Of a stretch of DNA of 64,000 bases, positions 19,187 through 29,848 are shown in pieces. The notes under the pieces are model-generated. The model saw only the letters and a list, made by a program, of their open reading frames with translations. It made no database searches and was not told the origin of the DNA. The stretch is from Geobacter sp. OR-1. GTDB lineage: Bacteria; Desulfobacterota; Desulfuromonadia; Geobacterales; DSM-12255. Made by a program: the position numbers and the translations under genes. The stretch's first letter is position 1, and every line of letters begins with the position of its first letter. The stretch covers positions 248,001 to 312,000 of the forward strand of contig NZ_BAZF01000004.1 in NCBI RefSeq assembly GCF_000813145.1. The letters run 5' to 3'.

Positions 19187-19291
19187 GTTGCTTTCCTCCA
19201 TAAGCGCTGGGCCGGAATTGCTGCTGACAGCCAGTTTTTTCATATCGGCCCGGCCGGGAAAAAGTTTAGAAATATCTCCGGGAACCTGCTC

Positions 19292-20353
19292 ATGAACGCC
19301 CTACAGCCCGAATTATCCGTTATTATTCCCACGCTTAATGAGGAGATCGCGATAGCGGATCTGTTCGCAAGCCTGGCCACCCAGACCGGCATCAGCTTAG
19401 AGGTGGTGATCAGCGACGGCGGATCGACTGACGACACCTGCAGACGGGCAGAATCGCTCGCAGCCCGCTGCGGCATCCGGATGCAACTGGTCACCGGCGC
19501 AAGCGGACGGGGCGCGCAGATGAATGCCGCAGTTGCGGCAAGCAGGGGAAAGCACCTCCTGTTCCTTCATGCCGACTCCCGGTTTGCAGAGAGCAGCGCG
19601 CTCCGAAAAGGGGCCGACATCCTTGCGGAATACGGCGATACGACGGTTGCCGCCAAATTTGCCCTCCGGTTTGGCGACATAGCCGCGCCACAATCACTCG
19701 GCTATTACTTCTACGAATCGAAGGCGAGACTGCTGCGTCCGGAATGCAGTCATGGCGATCAGGGGTTGCTGATCACCAGGAGCAGCTTCGATCATTTGGG
19801 ACCATTTGATACATTCCCCCCGATGCTCGCGGAAACCAGGCTTGCCGATAAGGTTCGCGCCCAGGGGCGGCTGCTGCTCATCCCGGCAGAGCTGCTCACC
19901 TCGGCACGGCGGTTCGAAGCCGAAGGGCTGCAGCGTAGGCAGACAATTAACGCGATCCTGATGAACTGCGCGGGCCAGAAATGGGACGAACCGTTCCGGG
20001 CAATAGCAGATCTTTACCGGGACCAGTCCGCCACAGGCGAATTGCAGCTCTTTCCGATCCTTGACCGGGTCAAGAGACTGATCGTGGCACTCCCAAGGAA
20101 AGAGCGGCGCAGTTTCTGGGAACGCACCGGCAGTTACGTGCGCGGCAATGCCTGGCAACTGGCATTTTTTCTGGATGTCCGCAGGAACTTCAAAAAAGGG
20201 ATTGCGCCCGGCAACGGACCGACACCGGTTCTCGACGGCTTTGACCGGCATATAGCCCCCCTGCTGGACAACAAAGGATTTAATCTTCTGGCAACCGTCC
20301 TTACCTGGGCCTGGTTCAACTATATCCGCCGCCGCTCTCGTGTGCATTCATAA
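19292..20353 (+). CDS. Family 2 glycosyltransferase, TIGR04283 type (rSAM/selenodomain-associated)
   Basis: The 353-aa protein starts with a GT-A fold: LSVIIPTLNEEIAIADLFAS, EVVISDGGSTDDTC and GRGAQMNAAVAASRGKHLLF, then the DXD-like LHADSRF. This is the pattern of TIGR04283, transferase 2 of the rSAM/selenodomain set, also called arsenosugar-biosynthesis glycosyltransferase. Family members are typically about 220 aa; here about 120 extra residues of unknown role follow. Its usual partner (TIGR04282 / DUF2064) is at 55.4 kb rather than adjacent. The ribosome site is weak. Substrate unknown. Confidence 0.8.
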   Translation: MNALQPELSVIIPTLNEEIAIADLFASLATQTGISLEVVISDGGSTDDTCRRAESLAARCGIRMQLVTGASGRGAQMNAAVAASRGKHLLFLHADSRFAESSALRKGADILAEYGDTTVAAKFALRFGDIAAPQSLGYYFYESKARLLRPECSHGDQGLLITRSSFDHLGPFDTFPPMLAETRLADKVRAQGRLLLIPAELLTSARRFEAEGLQRRQTINAILMNCAGQKWDEPFRAIADLYRDQSATGELQLFPILDRVKRLIVALPRKERRSFWERTGSYVRGNAWQLAFFLDVRRNFKKGIAPGNGPTPVLDGFDRHIAPLLDNKGFNLLATVLTWAWFNYIRRRSRVHS

Positions 20354-20410
20354 CCGCCATTGAGCATCTAGCTGGTGGCGCTGCAGCCATCTTTCTGCTA
20401 GGATGCGCCC

Positions 20411-22261
20411 ATGCCCCAGACTACAAACGCAACAACCTCAGAACGATCCGTGCAGGGGCATCCGCGCCACACCCTGCAGACCGTCTTCGGCTACCACGAC
20501 TTCCGTCCTTTTCAGGAGGAGATCGTTACCCGGGTCATAAACGGCGGCGACTCCTTTGTCCTCATGCCCACCGGAGGCGGCAAATCGCTCTGCTTTCAGA
20601 TTCCGGCCCTGCACCGGCCCGGAGTCGCTATTGTTGTCTCGCCACTCATCTCGCTGATGAAGGATCAGGTGGACTCGCTCAAGGAGAACGGCGTTGCCGC
20701 AGCCGCCTACAACTCCTCTATGGGTGAAGCGGAGGCGCGGCAGGTCCTGGCCCGTCTCCACGCCGGAGAGCTGGACCTTCTGTATGTGGCTCCGGAACGG
20801 CTCATGTCAGAAAGCTTCCTGGAGCGGCTGCGGGAGATACCTATTGCCCTCTTTGCCATCGACGAGGCCCACTGCGTCTCGCAGTGGGGCCATGACTTCC
20901 GCCCCGAGTACGTGGCACTGGGTCGTCTGCGGGGCTTATTCCCTGGAATACCTCTGATAGCCCTTACCGCCACTGCCGACCTGCAGACCCGCAACGATAT
21001 CATGGAGCGGTTGGGACTTCGTGATGCCCAGCTGTACATCACCGGCTTCGACCGTCCCAACATCCGATACACCGTGGTTGAAAAGCGCAAACCGTTTCAG
21101 CAGCTGCAGGAGTTCCTGGGTACGAGGCCCAAAGAGGCAGGGATCGTCTACGCCCTTTCCCGCAAGCGGGTGGAAGAGGTGGCAGCCAAACTCAGGGAGA
21201 TTGGGGTGGAGGCGGCAGCCTATCACGCCGGGCTGGCGGATCGGGAGCGGAGCCGGGTGCAGGAGGCGTTCCTGCGCGACGACATCCGCGTGGTGGTTGC
21301 CACTGTCGCCTTCGGCATGGGGATCGATAAGCCCAACGTCCGCTTCGTCGTCCATTACGACCTGCCCAAAAACATCGAAAGTTACTACCAGGAAACGGGA
21401 CGGGCCGGTCGCGACGGCCTGGCAGCCGAGGCGCTGCTCCTCTTCGGATATGGAGACATCGCGATCAGCCGCTCCCTGATCGAATCCGGGACCAACCCGG
21501 AACAGGTACGGATCGAGCTGCACAAACTGAGCGCCATGATCGGCTTTGCCGAGGCCGGGAGCTGCCGCCGGGAGGCATTGCTCGGCTATTTCGGCCAGCG
21601 TCTGGAAGAACCATGCGCCAACTGCGATCTCTGCCTGGACCCGCCCGACAGCTTCGACGCTACCGAAGAGGCCCGCAAGGCCTTGTCCTGCGTCTACCGC
21701 GTCGGCCAGCGTTTCGGCACAGGCCACGTCATCGAGGTATTGCGGGGGGCGAAAACCGAGAGGATCCGGCAGCTGGGACACGACCGGCTCTCCACCTACG
21801 GCATCGGCAGCCACCTGGCCACCGAGACCTGGGGAAGCATCATCCGCCAGTTGATCCACCGGGGGTATCTGGAGCAGGATCTGGCCAACTTTTCGGTGCT
21901 GAAGCTGACCCAGGCGGCCCTGCCGTTGCTGCGGGGCGAGGAACAGCTCATTCTCGCAAAACCGAGGGTGAAGATTGCTCCGGTCAAGAAGGAGCCACGC
22001 CGCAAAGCAGGGTCCCCGGCAGTCGGCGAATACGATGAGGATCTTTTTCAGGCCCTGCGGGCGCTGCGCAAGCGGTTGGCCGACAGTCAGGGGGTGCCGC
22101 CGTATGTCATCTTCAGCGACGCCACCCTGGCGGCAATGGCAGCAGAACGCCCAGCTGACAGCGATGCCATGCTGCGGGTAAGCGGCGTAGGCATCCAGAA
22201 GCTCGGACGCTACGGCGCCGCCTTCCTTGAGGTTATCCGGCAGAATTCCGCGGACGCTTGA
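20411..22261 (+). CDS. recQ: ATP-dependent DNA helicase RecQ
   Basis: The 616-aa 3'-5' helicase of recombination and repair has all usual parts. These are Walker [15 protein letters not shown] (about residue 50), the [18 protein letters not shown] box, helicase C domain motifs ([44 protein letters not shown]), and the RecQ zinc-binding site with Cys in [14 protein letters not shown] and PCANCDLC. A winged-helix RQC domain and a C-terminal HRDC domain ([20 protein letters not shown]) complete it. Length is normal for the family. The gene stands alone and ends at a bidirectional terminator shared with the efflux operon. Confidence 0.96.
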   Translation: MPQTTNATTSERSVQGHPRHTLQTVFGYHDFRPFQEEIVTRVINGGDSFVLMPTGGGKSLCFQIPALHRPGVAIVVSPLISLMKDQVDSLKENGVAAAAYNSSMGEAEARQVLARLHAGELDLLYVAPERLMSESFLERLREIPIALFAIDEAHCVSQWGHDFRPEYVALGRLRGLFPGIPLIALTATADLQTRNDIMERLGLRDAQLYITGFDRPNIRYTVVEKRKPFQQLQEFLGTRPKEAGIVYALSRKRVEEVAAKLREIGVEAAAYHAGLADRERSRVQEAFLRDDIRVVVATVAFGMGIDKPNVRFVVHYDLPKNIESYYQETGRAGRDGLAAEALLLFGYGDIAISRSLIESGTNPEQVRIELHKLSAMIGFAEAGSCRREALLGYFGQRLEEPCANCDLCLDPPDSFDATEEARKALSCVYRVGQRFGTGHVIEVLRGAKTERIRQLGHDRLSTYGIGSHLATETWGSIIRQLIHRGYLEQDLANFSVLKLTQAALPLLRGEEQLILAKPRVKIAPVKKEPRRKAGSPAVGEYDEDLFQALRALRKRLADSQGVPPYVIFSDATLAAMAAERPADSDAMLRVSGVGIQKLGRYGAAFLEVIRQNSADA

Positions 22262-22301
22262 CAGAACTGACAAACCGGATGGCAGCATCGGGGACGGAAC
22301 A

Positions 22302-22337
22302 GGAAAGGCCCGCCGGAGTATTCCGGCGGGCCTTTCC
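22302..22337. terminator. Bidirectional terminator between recQ and the efflux operon
   Basis: Perfect 15-bp arms (GGAAAGGCCCGCCGG / CCGGCGGGCCTTTCC) surround a 6-nt loop. The position between two converging stop codons makes it a shared terminator. Confidence 0.85.
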
Positions 22338-22367
22338 TGTCAACATATACCAGCAGTGGACGTCCTT

Positions 22368-23783
22368 TTACCTTGTCCCCCCGCCGAGCACCCTGTAGAG
22401 GGTCACCAGATTGGCCAGCCGGGTCAGCCGGACCCCGATCAGGTTCTGCTGGGCAGCGTAGAGGGTGCGCTGGGCATCCAGAACCTGCAGGTAGCTATCC
22501 ACCCCTTTTTCGTAGCGGGCCAGGGAGAGTTTGTGGCTTTCGGCCGTGGCATCGGTGAGCGACTGTTGGGCGGCCAGCTGTTCGTCAATGGTCCCCCGTT
22601 GGGCCAGGGCATCGGCCACCTCGCTGAAGGCGGTCTGGATCGCTTTTTCGTACCGGGCCACGGCAATATCGCGGTCCACCTCCGCCACTGTTAGGTTAGC
22701 CTTGTTGGCGCCGGCGTCGAAGATCGGTACCGAAAGCCGCGGGGCAAAACTCCAGGTAAAGGAATCGCCCTTGAACAGGCCGGCCAGCTCGTCGCTGCCG
22801 AAACCGATACTCGAAACCAGGGTAATGCGGGGAAAGAAGGCGGCCCTGGCTGCGCCGATGTTGGCGTTGGCCCCTTTCAGCTCCCCTTCTGCCTGCAGGA
22901 TGTCGGGGCGCTTGAGGAGCACATCCGACGCTAGGCCGGGTGCAACGTCCCTGAGTGATGTCAATGATTCGGAAAGGGCCTGGGGAAGCAGGTCAGCCGG
23001 CACCCTGGAACCTACCACAAGATTCAGGGCGTTCTCGTCCTGGGCCACCAGGGCCGTGAAGCGGAAGATGTCGACCCGCGCAGTATCGACGCTGGTCTGG
23101 GCCTGATTGAGATCAAGAGCAGAGGCGACGCCGACGTCGAAGCGGTTTTTGGTCAGCTTGAACGATTCCTGCTGGTTCGTCAGGGTCTCTTTGGCCAGTT
23201 GCAGCCGCTCCCGGTCCGCTGCCAGGGCGAGCCAGCCGGTCGCCACCTGCGAGACCAGACTGATCTGGACGCTCCGCTGGGCCTGCTCGGTGGCGAGGAA
23301 CTGCTCCAATGCCTGGTCCTTGAGGCTCCGCACCCGGCCGAACAGATCGAGTTCGTACGAGGCAACGCCGAGGCCGACACTATATTGCTCTGAGGTCTTG
23401 GCGTTGCCGTTGGAGGAAAGGTCGGCGGGCACACGCTGGACACTGACACCGGCATTGGCGTCAACCTGCGGCAAAAGGTCGGCGCGCCGGATCTGGTACA
23501 GGGCGCGGAACCGTTCGATGTTCAGGGTGGCGACCTTGAGATCCCGGTTGTTATCCAGGGCCAGGGCAATCACCTTGTTCAGCTTGGCGTCACTGTAAAA
23601 CTCTTTCCAGGGGATCTCGGCCAGCGGTTTCTGAGCCGGTGCGGCGGTCACTGCTTTATACGCCGCCCCCTCGGGCCAGGCGCCGGGCACCGGTGGAGCC
23701 GGCTGCTCGTATTTCGGGGCCATGGATGCGCAGCCGCCAAGAGCGATCGCCAGGGCAAAGAGAGGTAAAATTGCTCGGTTCAT
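22368..23783 (-). CDS. RND efflux outer-membrane channel lipoprotein (OprM/CusC type)
   Basis: The 471-aa TolC-like channel has a lipoprotein signal (MNRAILPLFALAIALGGC, lipobox Cys at residue 18). Two outer-membrane efflux protein repeats follow, with APAQKPLAEIPWKEFYSD and LASDVLLKRPDILQAEGELK, the latter a strong OprM/NodT family marker. It is the last gene of a three-gene operon, one base after the permease stop, and would complete a tripartite drug or solvent efflux pump. The TetR gene upstream is the likely regulator. Confidence 0.93.
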   Translation of the reverse strand: MNRAILPLFALAIALGGCASMAPKYEQPAPPVPGAWPEGAAYKAVTAAPAQKPLAEIPWKEFYSDAKLNKVIALALDNNRDLKVATLNIERFRALYQIRRADLLPQVDANAGVSVQRVPADLSSNGNAKTSEQYSVGLGVASYELDLFGRVRSLKDQALEQFLATEQAQRSVQISLVSQVATGWLALAADRERLQLAKETLTNQQESFKLTKNRFDVGVASALDLNQAQTSVDTARVDIFRFTALVAQDENALNLVVGSRVPADLLPQALSESLTSLRDVAPGLASDVLLKRPDILQAEGELKGANANIGAARAAFFPRITLVSSIGFGSDELAGLFKGDSFTWSFAPRLSVPIFDAGANKANLTVAEVDRDIAVARYEKAIQTAFSEVADALAQRGTIDEQLAAQQSLTDATAESHKLSLARYEKGVDSYLQVLDAQRTLYAAQQNLIGVRLTRLANLVTLYRVLGGGTR

Positions 23784-23784
23784 A

Positions 23785-26700
23785 TCATTGCCCCTCCGTG
23801 GCGTTTACAACAGCGTGTTCTTCAGCATGTTGTTTATATTTTTTCCGGCCGAACATTCGCGACACCAACACAAAGAAGAACGGTATGAAGATCAGGTCGA
23901 TGAAGGTGGCCGAAAGCAGCCCGCCGGTAACGGCGGTGCCGATGGCGTTCTGTGCCGAGGCGCCGGCCCCCTTGGTCAACGCCAGCGGCAGGGTGCCGAA
24001 GAAGAAGGCAAGAGATGTCATAATGACCGGCCGCAGCCTGATCCTCACCGCAGCCAGGGTGGCATCAACCAGCTCATGCCCCTGATGCAGCTGATCCTTG
24101 ATGAACTGGATGATCAGAATGGCGTTCTTGGTGGAAAGCCCCACAGTGGTCAAGAGGCCGATCTGTAAATAAATGTCATTGGGAAATACCCGCAGCTTTA
24201 CCGCCGTCACCGCCCCCACCAACCCCAGCGGCAGCATCAGCAGGTTAACAAACGGGATGGTCCAGCTCTCGTAGAGCGCTGCCACGGAGAGGAACACCAC
24301 CAGGAGCGAAATGGCGTAGAGTGCCGGTGCCTGGGCGCCGGCGTTCTTTTCCTCGTAGGAAAGACCGGTCCACTCAAAGCCGATCCCCGGCGGCAACTGA
24401 GCCACCATCTTTTCCATCTCGGCCATCGCTTCGCCGGTACTTATCCCGGGTGCAGCCTGTCCCAGCACCTCTACGGCCGGAATGCCGTTGTAACGCTCCA
24501 GCCGGGGGGAACCGTACTGCCAGCGGGCGGTGGCAAAGGCGGAAAACGGCACCATCTCACCCTGTTTATTGCTGACATACCAGTGGTTGATGTCCTCCGG
24601 CAGCATCCGGTATTTGGCGTCGGACTGGAGATAGACCTTCTTGACCCGGCCGTTCTGGATGAAGTCGTTGACGTAGGTACTCCCCCAGGCCGTGGACAGG
24701 ACATTGTTTATGTCAGCCTGGGATACCCCCAGGCTACCGGCCCGCACATCATCGATGTCGAGCTTGAACTGGGGCGAATCATCCTGGCCGTTGGGGCGTA
24801 CCGCGATCAGCTTGGGGTTTTTCATGGCCATGCCCAGAAGTTGGTTACGCGCCTCCATCAGTTTATCATGCCCCAGCCCGCCACGATCCTGAAGCTGGAG
24901 GTCAAAGCCGTTCGCCACACCAAGTTCGAGTACCGCCGGCGGTGAAAAGGCGAAGGCAAGGCCGTCCCTGAACTTGGAAAATGCACCCATGGCCCGGCCG
25001 GCAATGGCCGGAGCCTTCATATCCTTACTTTTACGAAGGTCCCAGTGTTTGAGCCTTACAAAGGCCAGCCCCATGTTCTGACCACGACCGGCAAAGCTGA
25101 ACCCGGCCACGGTAATGACCCCTTCCACCGCTTTTTTCTCGTTCTCGAGGAAGTGCTGTTCCAGTTGCCGTATGACCTTGATGGTACGTTCCTGGGTGGC
25201 GCCGGCCGGCAACTGGACCTGGCAGATGATGAAGCCCTGATCCTCGTCCGGCAGGAACGAGGTGGGAAGATGCAGGAAGAAAAAGGCCATAACACCAACA
25301 ATGCCGCCGTACACAACCAGATAGCGCACCGGCTTGCCAAAGGAGCGGCCGACGATCCCTTCGTAATTTCTCCGGCAGAAGTCAAACACCTTATTGAACC
25401 AGCGGAAGAACGGGCAGAACCAGCCGCTTTCACACGCCTCATGCCCCTTGGGCACCGGCTTGAGGATGGTGGCGCAAAGTGCCGGGGTCAGGATCATGGC
25501 CACCATTACCGAGAGGATCATGGCGGAGATGATGGTGATGGAAAACTGGCGGTAGATGACGCCGGTGGAACCGGGAAAGAAGGCCATGGGGAGAAAGACC
25601 GCCGTCAGGACGGTGGCAATGCCCCACAGGGCGCTGGTGATCTGCCCCATGGACTTGATGGTGGCTTCCTTGGGCGGCAGCCCTTCCTCGGACATGATAC
25701 GTTCGACGTTCTCCACAACAACGATGGCATCGTCCACCAGCAAGCCGATAACAATGACCAGGGCAAACATGGTCAGGGTATTGATTGAGAAGCCGCTGGC
25801 TGCCAGTACCCCCATAGTGCCGAGGAGAACCACCGGCACCGCGATGGTGGGGATCAGGGTGGCGCGGATGTTCTGCAGGAAGAGGAACATGATGATAAAG
25901 ACGAGGAAGACCGCTTCGATCAGGGTCTGGACCACCTCTTCGATGGAGATCTTGACGAACGGCGTGGTGTCATAGGGATAGACCACCTTCATGCCCGGAG
26001 GAAAATATTTCGACAACTCCTCCATCTTGGCCTTGACCCGATTGCCGGTCTCCAGGGCATTGGCCCCTGCTGCCAGGCGAATCGCCATCCCCCCCAACGG
26101 TTTGCCGTTGTAATACGACTGGATCTCGTAATTCTCGGTGCCGATCTTGCTTTCGGCCACATCCCTGAGTTTCACCGTTGAGCCGTCGATATTGGTGCGC
26201 AGGACAATGGCATCGAACTGTTCCGGCGTCTGGAGCAAAGCCCGGGCATTGATGGTTGCATTGAGCTGCTGTCCCTGGGGGGCAGGGGAGCCTCCGAACT
26301 GACCGGCCGACACCTGGACGTTCTGGGCCTGCAGCGCCGAGATCACATCGTTGGTGGTCATGCGGTAGTTGTTAAGCTTAGCGGGGTTCAGCCAGATCCG
26401 CATGGCGTTCTGGGTGCCGAAAATCATCAGTTCGCCGACCCCTTCCAGGCGGCTGACGATGTCCTGGAGGTTGGAAACCATGTAATCGGTCAATGCGTTG
26501 CGGTCCAGGGAACCGTCTTCCGATACCAGGCCGACGATCAGCAGGAAGTTCCTGGTAGACTTGACCACCTGAATTCCCGAGCGCTGGACAATCTGGGGGA
26601 GAAGCGGCACGGCCAGTTGCAGCTTGTTCTGCACCTGCACCTGGGCAATATTGGGATCGGTGCCGGCTTTGAAGGTCAGGGTAATGGATACCGCCCCGGC

Positions 26701-26952
26701 CGAGTCACTGGTAGAGGCCATATAGATCAGGTTGTCGATGCCGTTCAGCTTCTGCTCGATAACCTGGGTAACCGTATCCTGTACGGTCTGGGCCGAAGCT
26801 CCCGGATACATGGCATTGATGGCAATCTGCGGCGGCGCGATCGGCGGATACTGTGATACCGGCAGTTTCTTGATCGCCAGCAGACCGGCCAGCATGACCA
26901 TGATGGCGATGACCCAGGCGAAGATAGGACGATTTATGAAAAAACGGGGCAT
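23785..26952 (-). CDS. RND efflux permease, HAE1 (AcrB/MexB) family
   Basis: The 1055-aa inner-membrane proton-driven antiporter has twelve predicted helices and two large periplasmic loops. Diagnostic features are the N-terminal [42 protein letters not shown], the TM4 proton-relay Asp pair in [16 protein letters not shown], and [14 protein letters not shown] in the second half. The substrate range is probably hydrophobic drugs, detergents or solvents, by family; the sequence cannot specify it. It lies between the adaptor (52 bp upstream) and the channel gene (1 bp downstream). Confidence 0.95.
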   Translation of the reverse strand: MPRFFINRPIFAWVIAIMVMLAGLLAIKKLPVSQYPPIAPPQIAINAMYPGASAQTVQDTVTQVIEQKLNGIDNLIYMASTSDSAGAVSITLTFKAGTDPNIAQVQVQNKLQLAVPLLPQIVQRSGIQVVKSTRNFLLIVGLVSEDGSLDRNALTDYMVSNLQDIVSRLEGVGELMIFGTQNAMRIWLNPAKLNNYRMTTNDVISALQAQNVQVSAGQFGGSPAPQGQQLNATINARALLQTPEQFDAIVLRTNIDGSTVKLRDVAESKIGTENYEIQSYYNGKPLGGMAIRLAAGANALETGNRVKAKMEELSKYFPPGMKVVYPYDTTPFVKISIEEVVQTLIEAVFLVFIIMFLFLQNIRATLIPTIAVPVVLLGTMGVLAASGFSINTLTMFALVIVIGLLVDDAIVVVENVERIMSEEGLPPKEATIKSMGQITSALWGIATVLTAVFLPMAFFPGSTGVIYRQFSITIISAMILSVMVAMILTPALCATILKPVPKGHEACESGWFCPFFRWFNKVFDFCRRNYEGIVGRSFGKPVRYLVVYGGIVGVMAFFFLHLPTSFLPDEDQGFIICQVQLPAGATQERTIKVIRQLEQHFLENEKKAVEGVITVAGFSFAGRGQNMGLAFVRLKHWDLRKSKDMKAPAIAGRAMGAFSKFRDGLAFAFSPPAVLELGVANGFDLQLQDRGGLGHDKLMEARNQLLGMAMKNPKLIAVRPNGQDDSPQFKLDIDDVRAGSLGVSQADINNVLSTAWGSTYVNDFIQNGRVKKVYLQSDAKYRMLPEDINHWYVSNKQGEMVPFSAFATARWQYGSPRLERYNGIPAVEVLGQAAPGISTGEAMAEMEKMVAQLPPGIGFEWTGLSYEEKNAGAQAPALYAISLLVVFLSVAALYESWTIPFVNLLMLPLGLVGAVTAVKLRVFPNDIYLQIGLLTTVGLSTKNAILIIQFIKDQLHQGHELVDATLAAVRIRLRPVIMTSLAFFFGTLPLALTKGAGASAQNAIGTAVTGGLLSATFIDLIFIPFFFVLVSRMFGRKKYKQHAEEHAVVNATEGQ

Positions 26953-26971
26953 GGAAAAGCTCCTTGATCGT

Positions 26972-27007
26972 AGTCCGACCTGTCGGACAAGTCAGACAAG
27001 TCGGACT
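26972..27007. repeat. Tandem GTCYGAC repeats forming a stem at the adaptor-permease junction
   Basis: Outer arms AGTCCGAC / GTCGGACT bracket further GTCGGAC and GTCAGAC copies within the 52-bp spacer, and overlap the adaptor stop codon. An mRNA hairpin modulating permease expression is possible. Confidence 0.35.
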
Positions 27008-28217
27008 ATTTTTTTGCTGCCGGTGCAGCGGCAGGCTGTCCTGCCGCAGCGGGAACGCCTTCGGCCGGCTTGCTGCCGAACGGCACTGCCTTGACCTGCG
27101 TTCCGGGGCGTGCCTTCTGGATACCTTCGAGAATGACCCGGTCTCCAGGCTTCAAGCCATCACTTACCAGCCAGCTGTCGCCGACGGTACGCTCAACCTT
27201 TATTACCCTCGGCTCCACCTTCTCTTCAGCGCCGACAACCATCACCATTGCGTTGCCTGCCGGGTTGCGGGTCACGCCACGCTGCGGCACCAGGATTGCC
27301 TGTTCGTTGATCCCCTCCTGGACTACGGCCCGGACGAACAGCCCCGGCAGCAATATCTGTTTGGGGTTGGGGAAGATCGATCGTAGCGTCACCGAGCCGG
27401 TACTCTGGTCAACGGTAACGTCGGAAAACTTCATGGTTCCCTCCAGCGGATACGGCGTGCCGTTTTCCAGCAGCAGCTTCACCCGTGTCTGGGCAGCGCC
27501 CCCCTTCTTCAACAGCCCGCTGGACAGGGTCTGCTGCAGACGAAGCAGGTCGGAGCTGGATTGGGTGATGTCCACATACATCGAGCCGAGTTGCTGGATG
27601 GTGGCAAGAGCCGCTGCCTGGTTGGCAGTCACCAGTGCCCCGTCGGTCACGGTAGAGCGGCCGATCCGGCCCGAGATGGGGGCTGTCACCTTGGTATACG
27701 CCAGATTGATCCGCGCAGTATCCACCGCCGCTTTGGCTGCCGCGACCTCGGCCTCGGCCTGCTTGAAGGCGGCATAGGCATTTTCATAGTCCTGCTGGCT
27801 CACCGCCTTGATCTTGACCAGATCCCGGTACCGCTCTTCCTTGAGCCGGGACGGAATCAGATTCGCCTCGGCCCTCGCCTCGGCCGCCCTGGCGCTGGCA
27901 AAAGCAGCCTGATAGGTAGCAGGGTCGATCTGGTAGAGTAGTTGGCCAGCCTTGACATCGCTTCCTTCGGTGAAAACCCGCTTCTGAATGATCCCGCTCA
28001 CCTGGGGCCTGACTTCGGCAACCAGAGATGCAGAGGTGCGGCCAGGGAGTTCCGTGGTAATAGCCGCCTTCTGGGTCTGGACAGTTATCACGCCAACCTC
28101 CGGCGGTCCTGCCGGCGGTTTGTTCGCAGCAGTTTTCTTGCCGCACCCGGACACGGTAAGACCACAGACAAGAAATCCTGCGATGACCAACATTGATGAC
28201 CTGGATTTGGTTTGCAT
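27006..28217 (-). CDS. RND efflux periplasmic adaptor (AcrA/MexA type)
   Basis: The 403-aa membrane-fusion protein has a lipoprotein signal with lipobox VSGC at about residue 25. A lipoyl/hairpin region follows (LPGRTSASLVAEVRPQVSGI, RVFTEGSDVKAGQLLYQIDP), then a coiled-coil hairpin and the beta-barrel part (NLAYTKVTAPISGRIGRS, LLPGLFVRAVV). The ATG was chosen with GAGG 5 nt upstream; an earlier GTG overlaps that site. It is the first structural gene of the efflux operon. A GAATGAA/TTCATTC palindrome lies 21 bp upstream of the start and is the probable TetR operator. Tandem GTCGGAC-type repeats follow the stop codon. Confidence 0.94.
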   Translation of the reverse strand: MQTKSRSSMLVIAGFLVCGLTVSGCGKKTAANKPPAGPPEVGVITVQTQKAAITTELPGRTSASLVAEVRPQVSGIIQKRVFTEGSDVKAGQLLYQIDPATYQAAFASARAAEARAEANLIPSRLKEERYRDLVKIKAVSQQDYENAYAAFKQAEAEVAAAKAAVDTARINLAYTKVTAPISGRIGRSTVTDGALVTANQAAALATIQQLGSMYVDITQSSSDLLRLQQTLSSGLLKKGGAAQTRVKLLLENGTPYPLEGTMKFSDVTVDQSTGSVTLRSIFPNPKQILLPGLFVRAVVQEGINEQAILVPQRGVTRNPAGNAMVMVVGAEEKVEPRVIKVERTVGDSWLVSDGLKPGDRVILEGIQKARPGTQVKAVPFGSKPAEGVPAAAGQPAAAPAAKK

Positions 28218-28238
28218 ATACACCTCTACTCGTTATTA

Positions 28239-28254
28239 GAATGAATGTTCATTC
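28239..28254. promoter_or_regulatory. TetR-type operator of the efflux operon
   Basis: The palindrome GAATGAATGTTCATTC (7-bp arms, TG centre) lies just upstream of the adaptor gene. The same 16 bp occur in front of the tetR gene, which strongly suggests one repressor binds both. Confidence 0.75.
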
Positions 28255-28285
28255 ACTATACCGGCTTTGCCACCGGAGTACACAT

Positions 28286-28861
28286 CTATCGCTTGACCGC
28301 ATCCCAGCACGCTTCCGTGATTCGGCCGATCATCTCTTCATCCAGCTGGACAAAACCGAGAATATGGTCCCGCGCCAGGGCCACCAAAGGCCCGAAGGAC
28401 AAGCCGAAGAGGATGACCAGTGGAAAATCCTTGAGTACCTGCTGCTTGGTCCCCTGCTCGAACATCTCCCGGAAAACGTCGCACCCGCCCGCCTTCCCCA
28501 TGAGTTTATCCCGGCGAAAGGCCACACCATAGGGCGAATTGTGGTACTGCTCCAGATAGCGGAAATGCAGGGGGAACCCGATAAAATAACGGAGCAGCGC
28601 CGAGGCGAGGTGGATGAAACGAGCCCGGAACGGTGCCTCGCTCGAATACCCGTCAAGAATGAATGGATACATTTTCTTTTCCAGCTCGCCATAAAGTTCG
28701 CTGATCAGGACATCCTTGTTTTCGAAATAGCGGTAGATGGTTCCGGCTGCCACTCCGGCGCGCTCGGCGATCATGGCCATAGGAGCGCCATGAAAACCGT
28801 GCTCGGCGATAATTTCAAGGGCGGCACGGACGATATCGTCCCGCTTTTCTGATCCGGACAT
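28286..28861 (-). CDS. TetR family repressor of the efflux operon
   Basis: The 191-aa protein has an N-terminal helix-turn-helix typical of TetR/AcrR: RDDIVRAALEIIAEHGFHG, MIAERAGVAAGTIYRYFENKD. The C-terminal helical domain (residues about 60-191) is the ligand-binding and dimerisation part. It is the first gene on the minus strand, 68 bp upstream of the adaptor gene's start, and identical palindromes lie before both genes. It therefore probably represses itself and the pump, with relief by a pump substrate. The ATG is preceded by AGGAGAGG; a TTG one codon earlier is an alternative. Confidence 0.92.
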   Translation of the reverse strand: MSGSEKRDDIVRAALEIIAEHGFHGAPMAMIAERAGVAAGTIYRYFENKDVLISELYGELEKKMYPFILDGYSSEAPFRARFIHLASALLRYFIGFPLHFRYLEQYHNSPYGVAFRRDKLMGKAGGCDVFREMFEQGTKQQVLKDFPLVILFGLSFGPLVALARDHILGFVQLDEEMIGRITEACWDAVKR

Positions 28862-28877
28862 CAAAGTATTCCTCTCC

Positions 28878-28895
28878 TGAATGAATGTTCATTCA
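28878..28895. promoter_or_regulatory. TetR-type operator upstream of the repressor gene
   Basis: Perfect 8-bp arms TGAATGAA / TTCATTCA with a TG centre lie 16 bp upstream of the tetR start, where bound repressor would block the promoter or ribosome loading region. Confidence 0.75.
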
Positions 28896-28972
28896 ACAAT
28901 TAGCGCGGACACTTCTGGTTGTCAAGAGATTTCATGAAAGGTGTAAGAACTTGTGTGTGGATAAATGGAGAA

Positions 28973-29000
28973 CAAGGCCCGCCCGTACAGACGGGCCTTG
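28973..29000 (-). terminator. Hairpin terminator of the carbonic anhydrase gene
   Basis: The perfect 9-bp arms CAAGGCCCG / CGGGCCTTG lie 20 bp beyond the stop codon. On the minus strand they are followed by TTCTCC, a weak U tract. Confidence 0.6.
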
Positions 29001-29020
29001 GGGGAATAAACTATCGAAAT

Positions 29021-29710
29021 CTATTTCAGCAGCGTTACCGTGCCGTCATCAAGGTCGTATTTGGCACTGACGATCTTGACCTTCCCTTCGGCAACGAGAT
29101 GCTTGATTACCTTGGACTGCCTGGTCAATGCCGCGGCAACTAGCTTGACGTTGTCGTCGATGGCGACCTCCACCAGCTCGGGCTTGGATTTGCCGGCGGC
29201 TTCCTTCCTGGCCTGCTTGACCGCCGGAGTGATCGTGCGGATGATGGCACCGATGTTACCTTCCGGTTTTCCCTTGGCGTCAACTGCGGCGGTTACTGCT
29301 CCGCAGCGCTCGTGCCCGAGTACCATGATCAGCGGCGAACCGAGGTGCTCGGCGGCATATTCGATACTGCCGAGTATGACCGGATCGGGGATATTCCCGG
29401 CCACACGCACTACAAAAATCTCGCCGAGTCCCTTGTCGAAAATGATTTCGGGCGGAACCCGCGAATCTGAGCAGGAAAGAATAATCGCATACGGTTTTTG
29501 ACCTTTCGCCAGCGCTTCTCGGGTAGGAAGATCGCACAGCTTCTGACCGGACATCTGATTCGCCACATACCGTTTATTCCCATCCATCAACCCGGTCAGT
29601 GCCTCATCGGCAGACATCACCAGCGCCCCCGAAGCGAATGCAACTGCTGCGGTAAGTGCAACCACAGCTCCTGACACTACGACCATACTCCTGAACTTTT
29701 TCAATAACAC
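29021..29710 (-). CDS. Exported beta-class carbonic anhydrase
   Basis: The protein has about 229 aa and catalyses CO2/bicarbonate interconversion. The beta-class zinc site is seen as CSDSRVPPE (Cys, Asp-Arg dyad) and GHERCGAVTAA (His and Cys ligands), with VRVAGN between them. An N-terminal signal peptide (KKFRSMVVVSGAVVALTAAVAFASGA) places it in the periplasm. I chose a GTG start with GGGAGG about 8 nt upstream; an ATG ten codons earlier lacks a site. The gene stands alone with its own terminator, divergent from a response regulator. Confidence 0.9.
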   Translation of the reverse strand: MLLKKFRSMVVVSGAVVALTAAVAFASGALVMSADEALTGLMDGNKRYVANQMSGQKLCDLPTREALAKGQKPYAIILSCSDSRVPPEIIFDKGLGEIFVVRVAGNIPDPVILGSIEYAAEHLGSPLIMVLGHERCGAVTAAVDAKGKPEGNIGAIIRTITPAVKQARKEAAGKSKPELVEVAIDDNVKLVAAALTRQSKVIKHLVAEGKVKIVSAKYDLDDGTVTLLK

Positions 29711-29848
29711 TCTCAGTCCCTCCCAATAGATTTGATGCATGTAATTAGCATTTTCACTTCTTGCCGGTCAATACGCATACTGCGTTCAGCATGCGCAGAT
29801 TTGATTTTTTCGGCTTTGATGGTATTTTTCTCAGGAAAGGAGCTCTAC

